From Barnesiella merdipullorum (GTDB taxonomy: Bacteria > Bacteroidota > Bacteroidia > Bacteroidales > Barnesiellaceae), in NCBI GenBank assembly GCA_019116365.1, contig DXBT01000033.1, positions 54,510-118,509 of the forward strand: a stretch of 64,000 nucleotides of DNA, in the 5' to 3' direction. A program made the position numbers and the translations under genes. Positions 24,561 to 33,639 of the stretch are shown piece after piece. The notes under the pieces are model-generated. The model was not told the DNA's origin, ran no database searches, and saw only the letters and a list, made by a program, of their open reading frames with translations. The stretch's first letter is position 1. The number at the start of each line of letters is the position of its first letter.

Positions 24561-24746
24561 ATGCCTTTAGTAGTAGATAAAGACCGTTGCCCGCAGAATC
24601 ACCGCTGTCCGCTCATTGCCCTTTGCTCCAGGCAGGCAATCAGTCAGGTAGGATTCGGGTTGCCTCAAATCGATGCCGACAAGTGTATAGGTTGCGGCAA
24701 GTGTGTGCGTTCGTGTTTCAAGCAAGCGGTATATGAAGCAGAGTAG
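24561..24746 (+). CDS. Small 4Fe-4S ferredoxin-like protein
   Basis: 61 residues. The C-terminal half holds a classic cluster motif, CIGCGKCVRSC (about 42-52). The N-terminal half has another Cys set, CPQNHRCPLIALC (10-22), spaced differently from a standard CxxCxxC. It may bind a second cluster or a different metal centre. It is a soluble electron carrier or a sensor by family. The following MarR-type gene starts within or just after its last codons, so the pair may be co-expressed and functionally linked, for example a redox signal controlling the repressor. This last point is inference. Confidence 0.75.
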   Translation: MPLVVDKDRCPQNHRCPLIALCSRQAISQVGFGLPQIDADKCIGCGKCVRSCFKQAVYEAE

Positions 24747-24750
24747 GAGT

Positions 24751-25098
24751 ATGGAATCGTTTTGTAGAATACGCGATGTATATCGGGCCATCACCGAGTT
24801 TGAAGCCCGGTTTGAAAAACGTTACGGCTTGGGACTCAACGAGGGCTCTTTGTTGTGTGCCTTGCGCGAGACGGAGCGCCTTTCGTCGGGCGATATCGCC
24901 AAGCAGCTGAATCTCACCCAGTCCAATGCCTCGAAGGTGATTCGGGCTGCCGAGAAGAAGGGGCTCATTCAGCGCACGTTGGGCGACGACGACAAGCGGC
25001 AGATGTATTTTTCGCTTTCGCCCGAGGGCATGCGTTGTCTCGAGCAGTTGCGCTGTTGCGATATCCAGGTACCCGAGCTCCTGCAAAAACTGTTGTAG
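24751..25098 (+). CDS. MarR-family transcriptional regulator
   Basis: 115 residues from the ATG at 24751. An alternative ATG at 24733 would overlap the ferredoxin gene by 14 bases and add six residues. The winged helix is evident: LSSGDIAKQLNLTQSNASKV (helix-turn-helix, about residues 40-59), and the wing GDDDKRQMYFSLSPEG. Cys residues occur in FCRIRDVY near the start and in RCCDIQVP near the end, which could make it redox-sensitive, matching its ferredoxin partner. Its targets are unknown. A very strong terminator follows. Confidence 0.8.
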   Translation: MESFCRIRDVYRAITEFEARFEKRYGLGLNEGSLLCALRETERLSSGDIAKQLNLTQSNASKVIRAAEKKGLIQRTLGDDDKRQMYFSLSPEGMRCLEQLRCCDIQVPELLQKLL

Positions 25099-25145
25099 CC
25101 GATATGCGGGTGGGCAGAAGAGTTTGCCCACTTGAGAAATAGCTG

Positions 25146-25192
25146 AATCCCCCGCATCGAGCAAGAAAACTCGATGCGGGGGATTTTGTTTT
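25146..25192 (+). terminator. Strong terminator after the MarR gene
   Basis: Perfect 16-bp stem, AATCCCCCGCATCGAG (25146-25161) with CTCGATGCGGGGGATT (25170-25185), loop of 8, then TTGTTTTCC. It ends the ferredoxin-MarR unit. Confidence 0.9.
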
Positions 25193-25352
25193 CCAGCTCA
25201 CAGGAGAGGCGTGGGTAGAGTTATAAGATTGATAATAAGTGAATTCGGCCTGTAATTTCTAAAGAATGTTGCTCAGGTTTAAAATGGTTGTAACACAAAT
25301 GTTGCATGACTCCGATAATTTTGACACAGCATTTAATAAATGAAAAAACAGT

Positions 25353-28166
25353 ATGAAAAGGACATTCACATTGATTTTTATTCTCGTGCAGATTACTGTT
25401 GCTCAGGCGGCTGGACTTATTTCGGGGACAGTAAAAGAGGGGACTGAACATCGCACGTTGCCGGGTGCCGTATTGCGACTGGACAAGTTTAACCGTTATA
25501 CGGTTTCAGACAAGAATGGATATTTTGAGTTTCTGAATGTGCCCGATGGCGATTATCGGGTAGAGGTTACCTATTTGGGATATGTGACGGCCTATCAAGA
25601 TGTGACGGTCAAAGAGGGGGCCAACTCGGTAATCGACTTCCTGTTGCTGGAAGACTCGCAAGTATTGAACGAAGTGGTGGTCATGGGCGACCAGGCTCGC
25701 GGACAGGCCAAAGCCTTCAACCAGCAGAAGACCAACCGCAACGTGACCAACGTGATTTCGGCCGACCAGGTGGGGCGTTTCCCCGACTCGAACATCGGCG
25801 ACGCCCTCAAACGAGTGCCGGGTATCACCATGCAGAACGACCAGGGCGAGGCTCGCAACATCATCGTGCGGGGTTTGGCCTCTGAGTTGAACTCGGTGAC
25901 TCTTAACGGCAACCGCATCCCTTCGGCCGAGGGCGACAACCGCAAGGTACAGATGGACCTGATACCCTCGGATATGGTGCAGACCATTCGGGTCAATAAA
26001 ACACTTACCCCCGATATGGATGGCGACGCCATAGGCGGTTCGGTCGATTTGGTGACGCGTGCCGCTTCGGGGCGGCAACGTATTTCGCTCACGGCTTTGG
26101 GAGGGTTCAACCCCATCCGCAATGGAGCCACCGGTTCGGGTTCGTTTGTTTACTCCAACCGCTTTGCCGGCGACCGCGTAGGCGTTGTGCTCAGTGCCTC
26201 GTATATGAACAAGACCTACGGATCGGACAATATCGAGGGGGTGTGGGGCAAAGACGATGCCCATAATGTTTTCCTCGAAGAGATGGATATACGTAAATAC
26301 GACGTGCAGCGCATACGCCGCAGCATATCGCTCAACACCGACTGGAAAATCGATGCCAACAACACCTTGGCTGCCGACCTCATGTACAACTGGCGCGACG
26401 ACCGGGAGAACCGCTTCCGCACCCAGTTCAAGGATGTAGAGCCCGTATATGATGAGGCCACACAGGCAATTACCGGTTACACGGGTTCGATCTCGCGTGA
26501 GACCAAAGGCGGTATCGACAACTGTCGTAACAAGAACGCCCGCCTGGAAGACCAGCGGGTACAGTCTTATTCGCTCACGGGTACTCACCTGCTCTCGCCC
26601 CGGTTCGACCTCGACTGGAACCTCAGTTATGCCAAGGCGCAGGAAGATCGTCCGCACGAGCGCTACATCGAATATGCCCAGGAGGGGGTATCGCTCACCC
26701 AAGATCTGGCCAACCCGCGCCTGCCCTTTATCTCGGCTCCCGGGCAAGACTTGAGTCTCTTTGCCTTTGACAAACTCACCGAACAGCACGACTATACCGA
26801 CGAGGATGAATATTCGGCCAAGGTCAATGCCCGTGTACCTCTCTCGGTCATCCCTTCGCAAAAGGGGCGTCTTCACTTCGGGTTGAAGGCCCGCATCAAA
26901 AGCAAGGAGCGCGACAACGAGTTTTTTGAATATACTCCCATCGACGGACTTCCTTCGCTGCTCGATATGGACAAGGCCACCTTCAACACGCCGTTGACTC
27001 AGGGCGACCGCTATATACCGGGCTCTTTTGTCTCCAAAACCTGGTTGGGTAACGTCGATCTCAACAACGCCTCACTCTTTGAGAAAGAGGCCGATCCCTC
27101 GGAGTATCTGGTCAACAACTACAAGGCCAAGGAGCAGATTTATGCCGGTTATCTGCGTTGGGACCAGGACATCACCCCCGATCTCACCTTTATCGTGGGA
27201 GCACGTGTCGAGCATACCCGGGTCGATTACGAGGGCAACTATGTGCTCGACGAAGATTATGCCAATGCCGATTTGCGCGAGGTGACAAACAGCTATACCA
27301 ATGTATTGCCCAATGTGACAATCTGTTATACTCCACTTAAAAACTTAGTGCTCAGAGGGGTTTTCTCGACGGCTTTGGCCCGTCCCAACTACTACGCGTT
27401 GATTCCTTTTGCCGATGTGAAATCGGAGGATCGCGAAATCTCGGCCGGTAATTCCGATTTGAAGGCGACCTACTCCTACAACGCCGACCTCATTGGTGAG
27501 TATTACTTCCAGTCGGTAGGTATCGTCTCGGCCGGGCTTTTCTACAAGAATCTCGACAACTTTATCTATAATTACCTCGATGCCAATTATACGACCGACA
27601 AGTTTGCCGCCGATTTCCCCGGCCTGCCCAATCCCATACCGGCCGGTGAGCAATGGCAGTTCCTGCGTCCCTTGAACGGCGACGAGGTGCATCTGTTCGG
27701 GGTCGAACTCGCTTTCCAGCGCAAACTCGATTTCTTCCCGTCGAGTTTCATGCGCAACTTCAGTGTCATGCTCAACTACACCTATACCCACTCGATAACC
27801 AAGGGTATCTACAACGAAGATGGCGAGGAGCGCACCGATGTGAGCTTCCCCGGTACGGCACCTCACATGTTCAACGCTTCGCTGGCTTGGGAGAACAATC
27901 GCTTCTCGGCACGTGTTTCTTTGAACTACACGGGTGGTTATCTCGACGAGGTGGCCAGCAGTGCCTTTGAAGATCGCTACTACGACAGTCAGCTCTTCCT
28001 CGATGCCAATGCTTCGTATCGCATAGTCGATGGATTGCGTATCTTTGCCGAGGCCAATAACCTCACCAACCAACCGCTGCGTTATTACCAGGGTTCCAAG
28101 CAATATATGGCTCAGCTCGAGTATTACAAATCGACTTTCGATTTGGGTATCAAATGGGAATTTTAA
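25353..28166 (+). CDS. TonB-dependent outer-membrane receptor
   Basis: 937 residues. A signal peptide (1-20) is followed by a carboxypeptidase-regulatory-like beta-sandwich (about 22-110, GTVKEGTEHRTLPGAVLRL). The plug domain comes next (about 120-230, VGRFPDSNIGDALKRVPGIT and VTLNGNRIPSAEGDNRK). The 22-strand barrel ends STFDLGIKWEF. Receptors of this form move substrates larger than porin size across the outer membrane with TonB energy. The ligand is not readable. It is not paired with a SusD-like gene. Instead a secreted phosphatase gene follows after 32 bases, which suggests uptake of a phosphorylated compound or of phosphate. The start is fixed by the signal peptide. Confidence 0.9.
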   Translation: MKRTFTLIFILVQITVAQAAGLISGTVKEGTEHRTLPGAVLRLDKFNRYTVSDKNGYFEFLNVPDGDYRVEVTYLGYVTAYQDVTVKEGANSVIDFLLLEDSQVLNEVVVMGDQARGQAKAFNQQKTNRNVTNVISADQVGRFPDSNIGDALKRVPGITMQNDQGEARNIIVRGLASELNSVTLNGNRIPSAEGDNRKVQMDLIPSDMVQTIRVNKTLTPDMDGDAIGGSVDLVTRAASGRQRISLTALGGFNPIRNGATGSGSFVYSNRFAGDRVGVVLSASYMNKTYGSDNIEGVWGKDDAHNVFLEEMDIRKYDVQRIRRSISLNTDWKIDANNTLAADLMYNWRDDRENRFRTQFKDVEPVYDEATQAITGYTGSISRETKGGIDNCRNKNARLEDQRVQSYSLTGTHLLSPRFDLDWNLSYAKAQEDRPHERYIEYAQEGVSLTQDLANPRLPFISAPGQDLSLFAFDKLTEQHDYTDEDEYSAKVNARVPLSVIPSQKGRLHFGLKARIKSKERDNEFFEYTPIDGLPSLLDMDKATFNTPLTQGDRYIPGSFVSKTWLGNVDLNNASLFEKEADPSEYLVNNYKAKEQIYAGYLRWDQDITPDLTFIVGARVEHTRVDYEGNYVLDEDYANADLREVTNSYTNVLPNVTICYTPLKNLVLRGVFSTALARPNYYALIPFADVKSEDREISAGNSDLKATYSYNADLIGEYYFQSVGIVSAGLFYKNLDNFIYNYLDANYTTDKFAADFPGLPNPIPAGEQWQFLRPLNGDEVHLFGVELAFQRKLDFFPSSFMRNFSVMLNYTYTHSITKGIYNEDGEERTDVSFPGTAPHMFNASLAWENNRFSARVSLNYTGGYLDEVASSAFEDRYYDSQLFLDANASYRIVDGLRIFAEANNLTNQPLRYYQGSKQYMAQLEYYKSTFDLGIKWEF

Positions 28167-28198
28167 GACAAATGAATGATAAATAAATAGACAAGAAG

Positions 28199-29161
28199 AT
28201 GAAAACTGTGAAATTATTTTCTCTCCTGTTGTTGTGGGGAGCAATCGCGAGCGTTACCTCCTGCAAACCAACAACCGACTCGTCCAGTGAACTGCCTGCT
28301 GCAGTCGAAGACAACTTCAACTTTATCGTGGCCAATGATTTGGGCCGCAACGGCTATTACGACCAGAAGATTATTGCCGAGCAGATGGGCGAGACGGCCG
28401 GCAAGATAGGCATCGAGTTTGTCGCTGCTGCCGGCGATGTGCACCACTTCGAGGGGGTGGCCAGTGTGAACGACCCCTTGTGGATGACCAACTACGAGCT
28501 GATTTATTCGCATCCCGAGCTGATGCTCGACTGGTATCCCGTTCTGGGGAACCATGAGTATCGGGGCAATACTCAAGCCGTACTCGATTATTCGGGGGTG
28601 AGCCGCCGCTGGTGCATGCCTGCCCGCTATTACGACAAGACCTTCGAGGTGGGCGACAGTTCGTCGCTCAAGGTTGTGTTCATCGACACGGCACCGCTCA
28701 TCGACAAGTATCATAAAGAGTCGGAGGAGTCATACCGCGATGTGGCCGCTCAAGACATGCAAGCCCAACTCCACTGGATTGACTCGGTACTGAACAACTC
28801 GCACGAGACCTGGAAGGTGGTGATTGGTCATCATCCCGTCTATGCCCAGACTTCTAAAGACGAAATCGAACGCGAAAACCTGCAGGAGCGGCTCGACCCG
28901 CTGTTGCGCAAATACAACGTCGATATGTATATCGCCGGTCACATTCACAACTTCCAGCATATCGAGATGCCCGGCAGCCCTGTTGACTATGTGGTCAACT
29001 CGTCGGCCTCGCTCAGCCGCAAGGTGAGCCCCATCGAGGGCACGCAGTATTGCAGCCCCGAAACGGGTTTCTCGGTCGTGTCGGCTTCGGATAAGGATTT
29101 GACCCTCTACATGCTCGACAAGAACGGACATGTGTTGCACACTGTTACACGCACCAGATAA
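28199..29161 (+). CDS. Metallophosphoesterase lipoprotein (acid-phosphatase-like)
   Basis: 320 residues. A lipoprotein signal ends SVTSCKPT (Cys about residue 22). The calcineurin-like two-metal core is clear: an opening NDLGRNGYY, AAAGDVHHFEG (about 76-86), VLGNHEYRG, then VVIGHHPVYAQ and IAGHIHNFQH (about 250). This order resembles purple/tartrate-resistant acid phosphatases. It hydrolyses phosphomonoesters outside the cytoplasm. It lies 32 bases after the TonB-dependent receptor and probably supplies it with product or shares regulation. A terminator ends the unit, so the two genes form one operon. Confidence 0.9.
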   Translation: MKTVKLFSLLLLWGAIASVTSCKPTTDSSSELPAAVEDNFNFIVANDLGRNGYYDQKIIAEQMGETAGKIGIEFVAAAGDVHHFEGVASVNDPLWMTNYELIYSHPELMLDWYPVLGNHEYRGNTQAVLDYSGVSRRWCMPARYYDKTFEVGDSSSLKVVFIDTAPLIDKYHKESEESYRDVAAQDMQAQLHWIDSVLNNSHETWKVVIGHHPVYAQTSKDEIERENLQERLDPLLRKYNVDMYIAGHIHNFQHIEMPGSPVDYVVNSSASLSRKVSPIEGTQYCSPETGFSVVSASDKDLTLYMLDKNGHVLHTVTRTR

Positions 29162-29181
29162 TTCTTATTTTCTTTCTTTCG

Positions 29182-29227
29182 AGGGGCTTTACCTGAGGGT
29201 ATGAATCGGGTAGAGCCCCTGCTTTTT
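29182..29227 (+). terminator. Terminator of the receptor-phosphatase operon
   Basis: AGGGGCTTTACC (29182-29193) pairs with GGTAGAGCCCCT (29209-29220) with one mismatch, followed by GCTTTTTCCC. Confidence 0.75.
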
Positions 29228-29268
29228 CCCGAGTGTAGGAGTCGTGGAATTATCGGTGACCGTCGTGG

Positions 29269-29838
29269 TTAGAGCGACGGGGTATTGTCGGGTATCTCGG
29301 TTTCGGGCCGGCGGAAAATCGAAAAGTTCACGCTACCGTAGCTGCGGTGCTGGTCGAAGAGTGGGTGCGACGAGAAGTCGTTGTTCTTTGAGTGCTCAAG
29401 CACAAAGAGGCCGCCCGGTTTCACAATCTCGCGCGACAGCACCTCATGTGGGAGAGTCTCCAGCCTGGGCAGGTCGTAGGGAGGGTCGGCAAATACCAGG
29501 TCGAACTGTTGGCGGCAGCTTTGCAAAAACTTGAACACATCGCCCTTGATGGGGGTGAGGTTGTGATCGCCCAGTTGCTGCTGCACCTTGCGGATAAAGT
29601 TGTATTGCGTAGGGTAAATCTCGACACACACCACCCGGGCACACTCGCGGGAGAGCAGTTCGAAGCTGATGGCCCCCGTCCCGGCAAAGAGGTCGAGCGC
29701 CTCAATGCCCTCGAAGTCGATGAGGTTTTCCAGCACGTTGAAGATATTCTCCCGGGCAAAGTCGGTTGTAGGCCGGGCCTTGATATTGGTGGGGACATCG
29801 AACCGCCGACGCCCATATTTACCGCTGATGATGCGCAT
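29269..29838 (-). CDS. rsmD: 16S rRNA (guanine966-N2)-methyltransferase
   Basis: 189 residues from the ATG at 29838. The frame is open to 29919, but the extra part is not conserved-looking and overlaps the promoter module. Motif I is in ALDLFAGTGAISFELLSREC (about 48-67). The catalytic FADPPYDLP motif (typical NPPF/DPPY of N2-guanine methyltransferases) is near 120. The start MRIISGKYGRRRFDVP is the RsmD signature, including the arginines that contact rRNA. It methylates G966 in the 30S subunit using SAM. A doubled 90-bp promoter unit precedes it. Confidence 0.95.
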   Translation of the reverse strand: MRIISGKYGRRRFDVPTNIKARPTTDFARENIFNVLENLIDFEGIEALDLFAGTGAISFELLSRECARVVCVEIYPTQYNFIRKVQQQLGDHNLTPIKGDVFKFLQSCRQQFDLVFADPPYDLPRLETLPHEVLSREIVKPGGLFVLEHSKNNDFSSHPLFDQHRSYGSVNFSIFRRPETEIPDNTPSL

Positions 29839-30169
29839 ACTGTTTACTCTCTTTAGGGTTTCCTGGAGCAAAGATAGTGAAAGGTGAGCGCAGAGGAAAA
29901 GGGGGAACGAAGTTCCCAACTTTTACTATGCCGAACCGCATCCTATTTTCGCAGTATGCAAAGATAGTGAAAGGTGGGTGCATAGACAAACGGGAAAACT
30001 TGTTTTTCAAGTTGGGTAAAACTACCTCTTTTTTGGGGGAAAGCAACGAAGATAGAGTCCAAAATTAAAATTTGTATGAATCTCCAACTCTTTTGCAATT
30101 TATTTTCTATATATTTGTAAGATATAGAGTTATCACATCAAGTAGTTTTAATCAAAATAAGAAAGGGGA
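29839..30169 (-). repeat. Two 90-bp tandem promoter units upstream of rsmD, plus AraC-type gene leader
   Basis: GCAAAGATAGTGAAAGG occurs at 29868 and again at 29958, exactly 90 bases apart. Each carries TATCTTTG on the minus strand (29869-29876 and 29959-29966) as -7 elements for rsmD. The spacer between the units contains ATCCTATTTTCGCAG-type sequence also found before the SGNH operon. The rest (about 30025-30169) is AT-rich, with TATATTTG at 30110-30117 as a -7 element for the plus-strand regulator gene. No gene is present in the interval. Confidence 0.6.
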
Positions 30170-31252
30170 ATGATTCTAAATACCTTGTTTATTGAGAGCC
30201 TGTCTAATTTTGCACATGGCCTTTCATCGGCCTTTTTTATCTATTTTGGCATCAACTTGGTATTCTTTCGGGGTTCCAATCGCCCGTTGCTTGTGTTGGG
30301 CTATCTGTTTTGTCTGTGGGCCGTGCAGGATATTAAAGACCTGTTGCTCTATCTCGATTCGGTGAGCGAGTCGGTCTATTGCTCTACCCTGCTGTTGTCG
30401 TTCGATATGTGGGCGGTACCGTTTTGTGCTCTCTTTCTGCTCGAGATTCTCTATCCCGGATTTTTCAGTCTCAAGCGGGTGGTGCAGTTCGAGGCGCCGC
30501 TATGTCTCTTTACGCTGGTCTATGCCCTCACGGGGCGGTCGATTTTCTATATGGCGAGCGTTGTTTACACCGCTATCTTCTGCCTGATTGTGGTGCTGTT
30601 TATCGTCTCGAAGGTGGGTCGTTACAACCGATATATGCGGGAGAACTACTCCTATACCGAGCGGGTAAACGTGCGGTGGCTCATCAACAGCATGATTATT
30701 TTGGCCGTCTGTCTGCTCCTTTGGCTCTATACCTGTACCAATGTCAGCCACATGGGCGACCTGGTCTATTATGTCTCCTCGACCCTGTTGTGGGGGATAG
30801 TGCTCTATTACAGTTTGCGTCAGGAGTGGATAAACGATATGGACAGCGATGACGACCCCGAGCCTGTACCCGAAGCCGTGGTCGAGTCATTGGAGCCATC
30901 GCGCAATGGCTTGACTCTCATGAGTCAGAAAATCGAGGCTTATATTCGAGAAAAGGAACTCTATCTCAATCCCAAACTCTCCCTGCCCGACTTGGCCGTC
31001 GAGATGGGTACCAACCGCAGTTACCTCTCCAACTTCCTTAACAACGAGTTGGGGGTGACGTTTTATGATTATATCAACTCCTTCAGGCTCGAGCGGGCCA
31101 AGTCGATTCTCGAAAATCCAGATTTCGAGGGCAGTATCGAAGAGATGGCTCTCATGAGTGGGTTCAATTCCGTTTCGACCTTTCGTCGCTCTTTTCACAA
31201 AAAGTATGGTTGCACCCCCTCGCAGTATCGCAAGCGGGCGGTAGGCGAGTAG
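30170..31252 (+). CDS. Membrane-bound AraC-type transcriptional regulator
   Basis: 360 residues. Roughly seven hydrophobic segments fill the first 220 (for example FIYFGINLVFF, LLVLGYLFCLWAV, LFLLEILYPGFF), followed by an acidic linker (DSDDDPEPVPE). The C-terminal AraC/XylS DNA-binding domain has two helix-turn-helices: LPDLAVEMGTNRSYLSNFLN (about 274-293) and IEEMALMSGFNSVSTFRRSF (about 325-344), ending KKYGCTPSQYRKRAV. A transmembrane sensor joined directly to an AraC domain suggests a one-component signalling protein that reads an envelope or periplasmic signal. No obvious target lies beside it. It sits between rsmD and DUF3822, which are neighbours in many Bacteroidales. Confidence 0.85.
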   Translation: MILNTLFIESLSNFAHGLSSAFFIYFGINLVFFRGSNRPLLVLGYLFCLWAVQDIKDLLLYLDSVSESVYCSTLLLSFDMWAVPFCALFLLEILYPGFFSLKRVVQFEAPLCLFTLVYALTGRSIFYMASVVYTAIFCLIVVLFIVSKVGRYNRYMRENYSYTERVNVRWLINSMIILAVCLLLWLYTCTNVSHMGDLVYYVSSTLLWGIVLYYSLRQEWINDMDSDDDPEPVPEAVVESLEPSRNGLTLMSQKIEAYIREKELYLNPKLSLPDLAVEMGTNRSYLSNFLNNELGVTFYDYINSFRLERAKSILENPDFEGSIEEMALMSGFNSVSTFRRSFHKKYGCTPSQYRKRAVGE

Positions 31253-31270
31253 GTTGCCTTTCGGGGTGTT

Positions 31271-32086
31271 TTATCGAGTGTAGGAGGTGATGAGGCGCAG
31301 CGGCAGCGGCAGACTCTCGTCGCCCGCAGGGGCATAGGAGGGGAATTTGGTGAGGGTGATGAAGGCCAGATGCCGGCGTATGAGCGGGATGATGTTTTGT
31401 CTCAACTCCCGGTGGTCGCCCGAGAGCGACAGCTCGTCGTCGGTCGTGTTGAATCCCAACTGTTTCCACGCGTTCAAAATATAGTATATCCCGTCGTTCA
31501 CATGGTGCATGGCAAAGCTGTTGGCCAGCAGGAATCCCTGTTGGTTGAAGCCGAAGAGATCGATCGACGTCTCGCCCCAGTGTGCATAGAGTTTGGCATT
31601 GTAGCCCAGCCTGCTTTTGCGGTAGAAGTATTCGCACATCGGGGCCAACCGATGCAGCACCACGGGGCGGTCGAAGGTGCGTCGTATGAACGAGAGCCGC
31701 TCGGTATCGAGGTCGAAGAGCAGCTGTACCCCGGTGTGGGGTAGCTCGGCCGATACCACCGAACCGTTGCTGTCGGGGAAACAGAAGCCAAAGTAGAGCG
31801 GGTTGTCGTCGGGTGAGGCAAAGTCTTTGGGAATGAACGTATAGCGGGGAGAGTCGGCAATGAAAAATACCTTTTCAAAGTTTCGTGTCAAGATGGGTTG
31901 TGAAAAGACCGCCTCCTCGAGCGATGCCTGGGTGGACTCGATAGGCAGCCATGCCGTGATGGTCGTGTCGCGTTTCTCGGTGTGTTGCAGCACGATATAC
32001 AGGTGCGAACCGGTGGCATACATCGACAGGATGTACTTGTGACTCTCTTTCATCAATTGGTTCAATGCCGGTATCGGTTCCATCAT
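31271..32086 (-). CDS. DUF3822 family protein
   Basis: 271 residues, with no signal peptide and no membrane segment. The segmental pattern (VLQHTEKRDTTITAWLPIE, NFEKVFFIADSPRYTFIPKD, then LYAHWGETSIDLFGFNQQG and the late ELSLSGDHRELRQNI) fits DUF3822, a Bacteroidota family that resembles a two-subunit, actin-like ASKHA fold. Members lie beside rsmD, which suggests a link with translation or with the nearby helicase, but no activity is known. TACATTTG at 32153-32160 on the minus strand is a plausible -7 element. Confidence 0.75.
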   Translation of the reverse strand: MMEPIPALNQLMKESHKYILSMYATGSHLYIVLQHTEKRDTTITAWLPIESTQASLEEAVFSQPILTRNFEKVFFIADSPRYTFIPKDFASPDDNPLYFGFCFPDSNGSVVSAELPHTGVQLLFDLDTERLSFIRRTFDRPVVLHRLAPMCEYFYRKSRLGYNAKLYAHWGETSIDLFGFNQQGFLLANSFAMHHVNDGIYYILNAWKQLGFNTTDDELSLSGDHRELRQNIIPLIRRHLAFITLTKFPSYAPAGDESLPLPLRLITSYTR

Positions 32087-32214
32087 CTTCGTTTCGTTTT
32101 TTCTGACTGTGGGCTACGCTTGAGCGTGAGGCTTTTCACAATTTAAATTGTACAAATGTAAGAAAAGAAAACGGGAAACACTATTTTTGTGATACACTTT
32201 ATTGTTTCTGATTC

Positions 32215-33639
32215 ATGATTACCGACCTGCTTGTGCGGCAGATAGAGCGTTGTCTGCCCTACGATCCCAACCGTCAGCAGCGGGAGTTGTTGCAACTGCT
32301 GGCCTCCTTCGTACTCGACGAGCGCGACGACACGCTCTTCCTCTTGCGGGGATATGCCGGTACCGGAAAGACTTCGCTGGTGGGGGCGCTGGTCAAGGCC
32401 CTCACGCAGTTGCAGAGCAAGGTAGTGCTGCTGGCTCCTACGGGTCGGGCGGCCAAGGTCTTTGCCCGTTATGCCGGCCATCCCGCTTATACGATACATC
32501 GCCGCATCTATCGGCAGAAGAGCTATTCGCCCGATATGGAGGGTTTTCTCGTGGGTGAGAACCTGGCCAAGCATACGCTTTTCATTGTCGATGAGGCTTC
32601 GATGATTGCCAATGCTTCGGGCGACGGTGCCGTGTATGGTACCGGCCGGCTGCTCGACGACCTGGTGGAGTATGTCTATTCGGGCGAACATTGCCGGCTT
32701 ATCCTGTTGGGCGATATGGCCCAGCTGCCGCCGGTGGGGCAGGAGCGCAGCCCGGCGCTCGACGCCACGGTGTTGAAGGGCTACGGTCTCGCCGTGTGGG
32801 AGTATGAGTTGCGCGAGGTGGCCCGGCAGGCGGCCGAGTCGGGAATCCTCAGCAATGCCACTCGGTTGAGGGAGGAGATGGAGCAGACGCCCTTGCCCAT
32901 GCCCCGTCTCTCGGTGAAGGGATACCCCGATGTCGAGGCGCTCAGCGGCGAGTATCTGGTCGAACGCATATCCGACTCCTACGACCGCGTGGGTCTCGAC
33001 GAGACTATCGTTATCACCCGTTCCAACAAGCGGGCCAATATCTTCAACCAGGGCATTCGCAACCAGATTCTCTACCGTGAGGAGGAACTCACCGCCGGCG
33101 ACCTGCTGCTGGTGGCCAAGAACAACTACTTTTGGGGCAAGGAGTACAAGGAGGTCGATTTCATTGCCAATGGCGATGTGGCCCGGGTGGTGCGGGTGTC
33201 GCGCCGCACCGAGATGTACGGCTTCCATTTTGCCGATGTGCTGCTCTATTTCCCCGATCTCGAGGTAGAGATGGATGCCAAGATTCTGCTCGACACTCTC
33301 TCGAGCGACTCTCCTTCGCTCACCCACGACCAGCAAGAGGAGCTTTTGACACAGGTACTGGCCGACTACTACGACATCACGACGCGGCGCGAGAAGTTCA
33401 AGCGCCTCAAGGCCGACCCGTGGTTCAATGCCCTGCAGGTGAAATATGCCTATGGGGTCACCTGTCACAAGGCGCAGGGCGGCCAGTGGAAACACGTCTA
33501 TATCGATATGGGGTATATTCAGCAGGGGGCGGCTCTCTCGCTCGACTTTTACCGGTGGTTATATACCGCTTTTACCCGAGCTACCGAGAAAGTATGGCTG
33601 GTGAATGTGAGCGACCAGTTTCTTGAGCCGGCGCTATAA
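32215..33639 (+). CDS. RecD-like superfamily 1B ATP-dependent DNA helicase
   Basis: 474 residues. Walker A is in LLRGYAGTGKTSLVGAL (about residues 42-58). The second motif is TLFIVDEASMIAN (about 121-133), with RLILLGDMAQLPPVGQ (motif III, about 161). A UvrD-C2-type C-terminus holds YGVTCHKAQGGQWKHVY and WLYTAFTRATEKVWLV. The architecture is that of short RecD-like helicases without the Cys cluster of AddB. It translocates along single-stranded DNA by ATP hydrolysis. It is divergent from DUF3822 and convergent with cls, whose 3' ends overlap it by 6 bases. TATTTTTG at 32182-32189 is a candidate -7 element. Confidence 0.85.
   Translation: MITDLLVRQIERCLPYDPNRQQRELLQLLASFVLDERDDTLFLLRGYAGTGKTSLVGALVKALTQLQSKVVLLAPTGRAAKVFARYAGHPAYTIHRRIYRQKSYSPDMEGFLVGENLAKHTLFIVDEASMIANASGDGAVYGTGRLLDDLVEYVYSGEHCRLILLGDMAQLPPVGQERSPALDATVLKGYGLAVWEYELREVARQAAESGILSNATRLREEMEQTPLPMPRLSVKGYPDVEALSGEYLVERISDSYDRVGLDETIVITRSNKRANIFNQGIRNQILYREEELTAGDLLLVAKNNYFWGKEYKEVDFIANGDVARVVRVSRRTEMYGFHFADVLLYFPDLEVEMDAKILLDTLSSDSPSLTHDQQEELLTQVLADYYDITTRREKFKRLKADPWFNALQVKYAYGVTCHKAQGGQWKHVYIDMGYIQQGAALSLDFYRWLYTAFTRATEKVWLVNVSDQFLEPAL

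Noticed and set aside
25506..26876. A 456-codon minus-strand frame opposite the TonB-dependent receptor
   Set aside because: It lies within a well-supported receptor gene on the other strand and has no recognisable domain or start signal.
29868..30020. Two repeats 90 bases apart that could suggest a CRISPR-like array
   Set aside because: There are only two units, with a -7 promoter element in each and similar spacers. No cas genes are present. They are promoter repeats.
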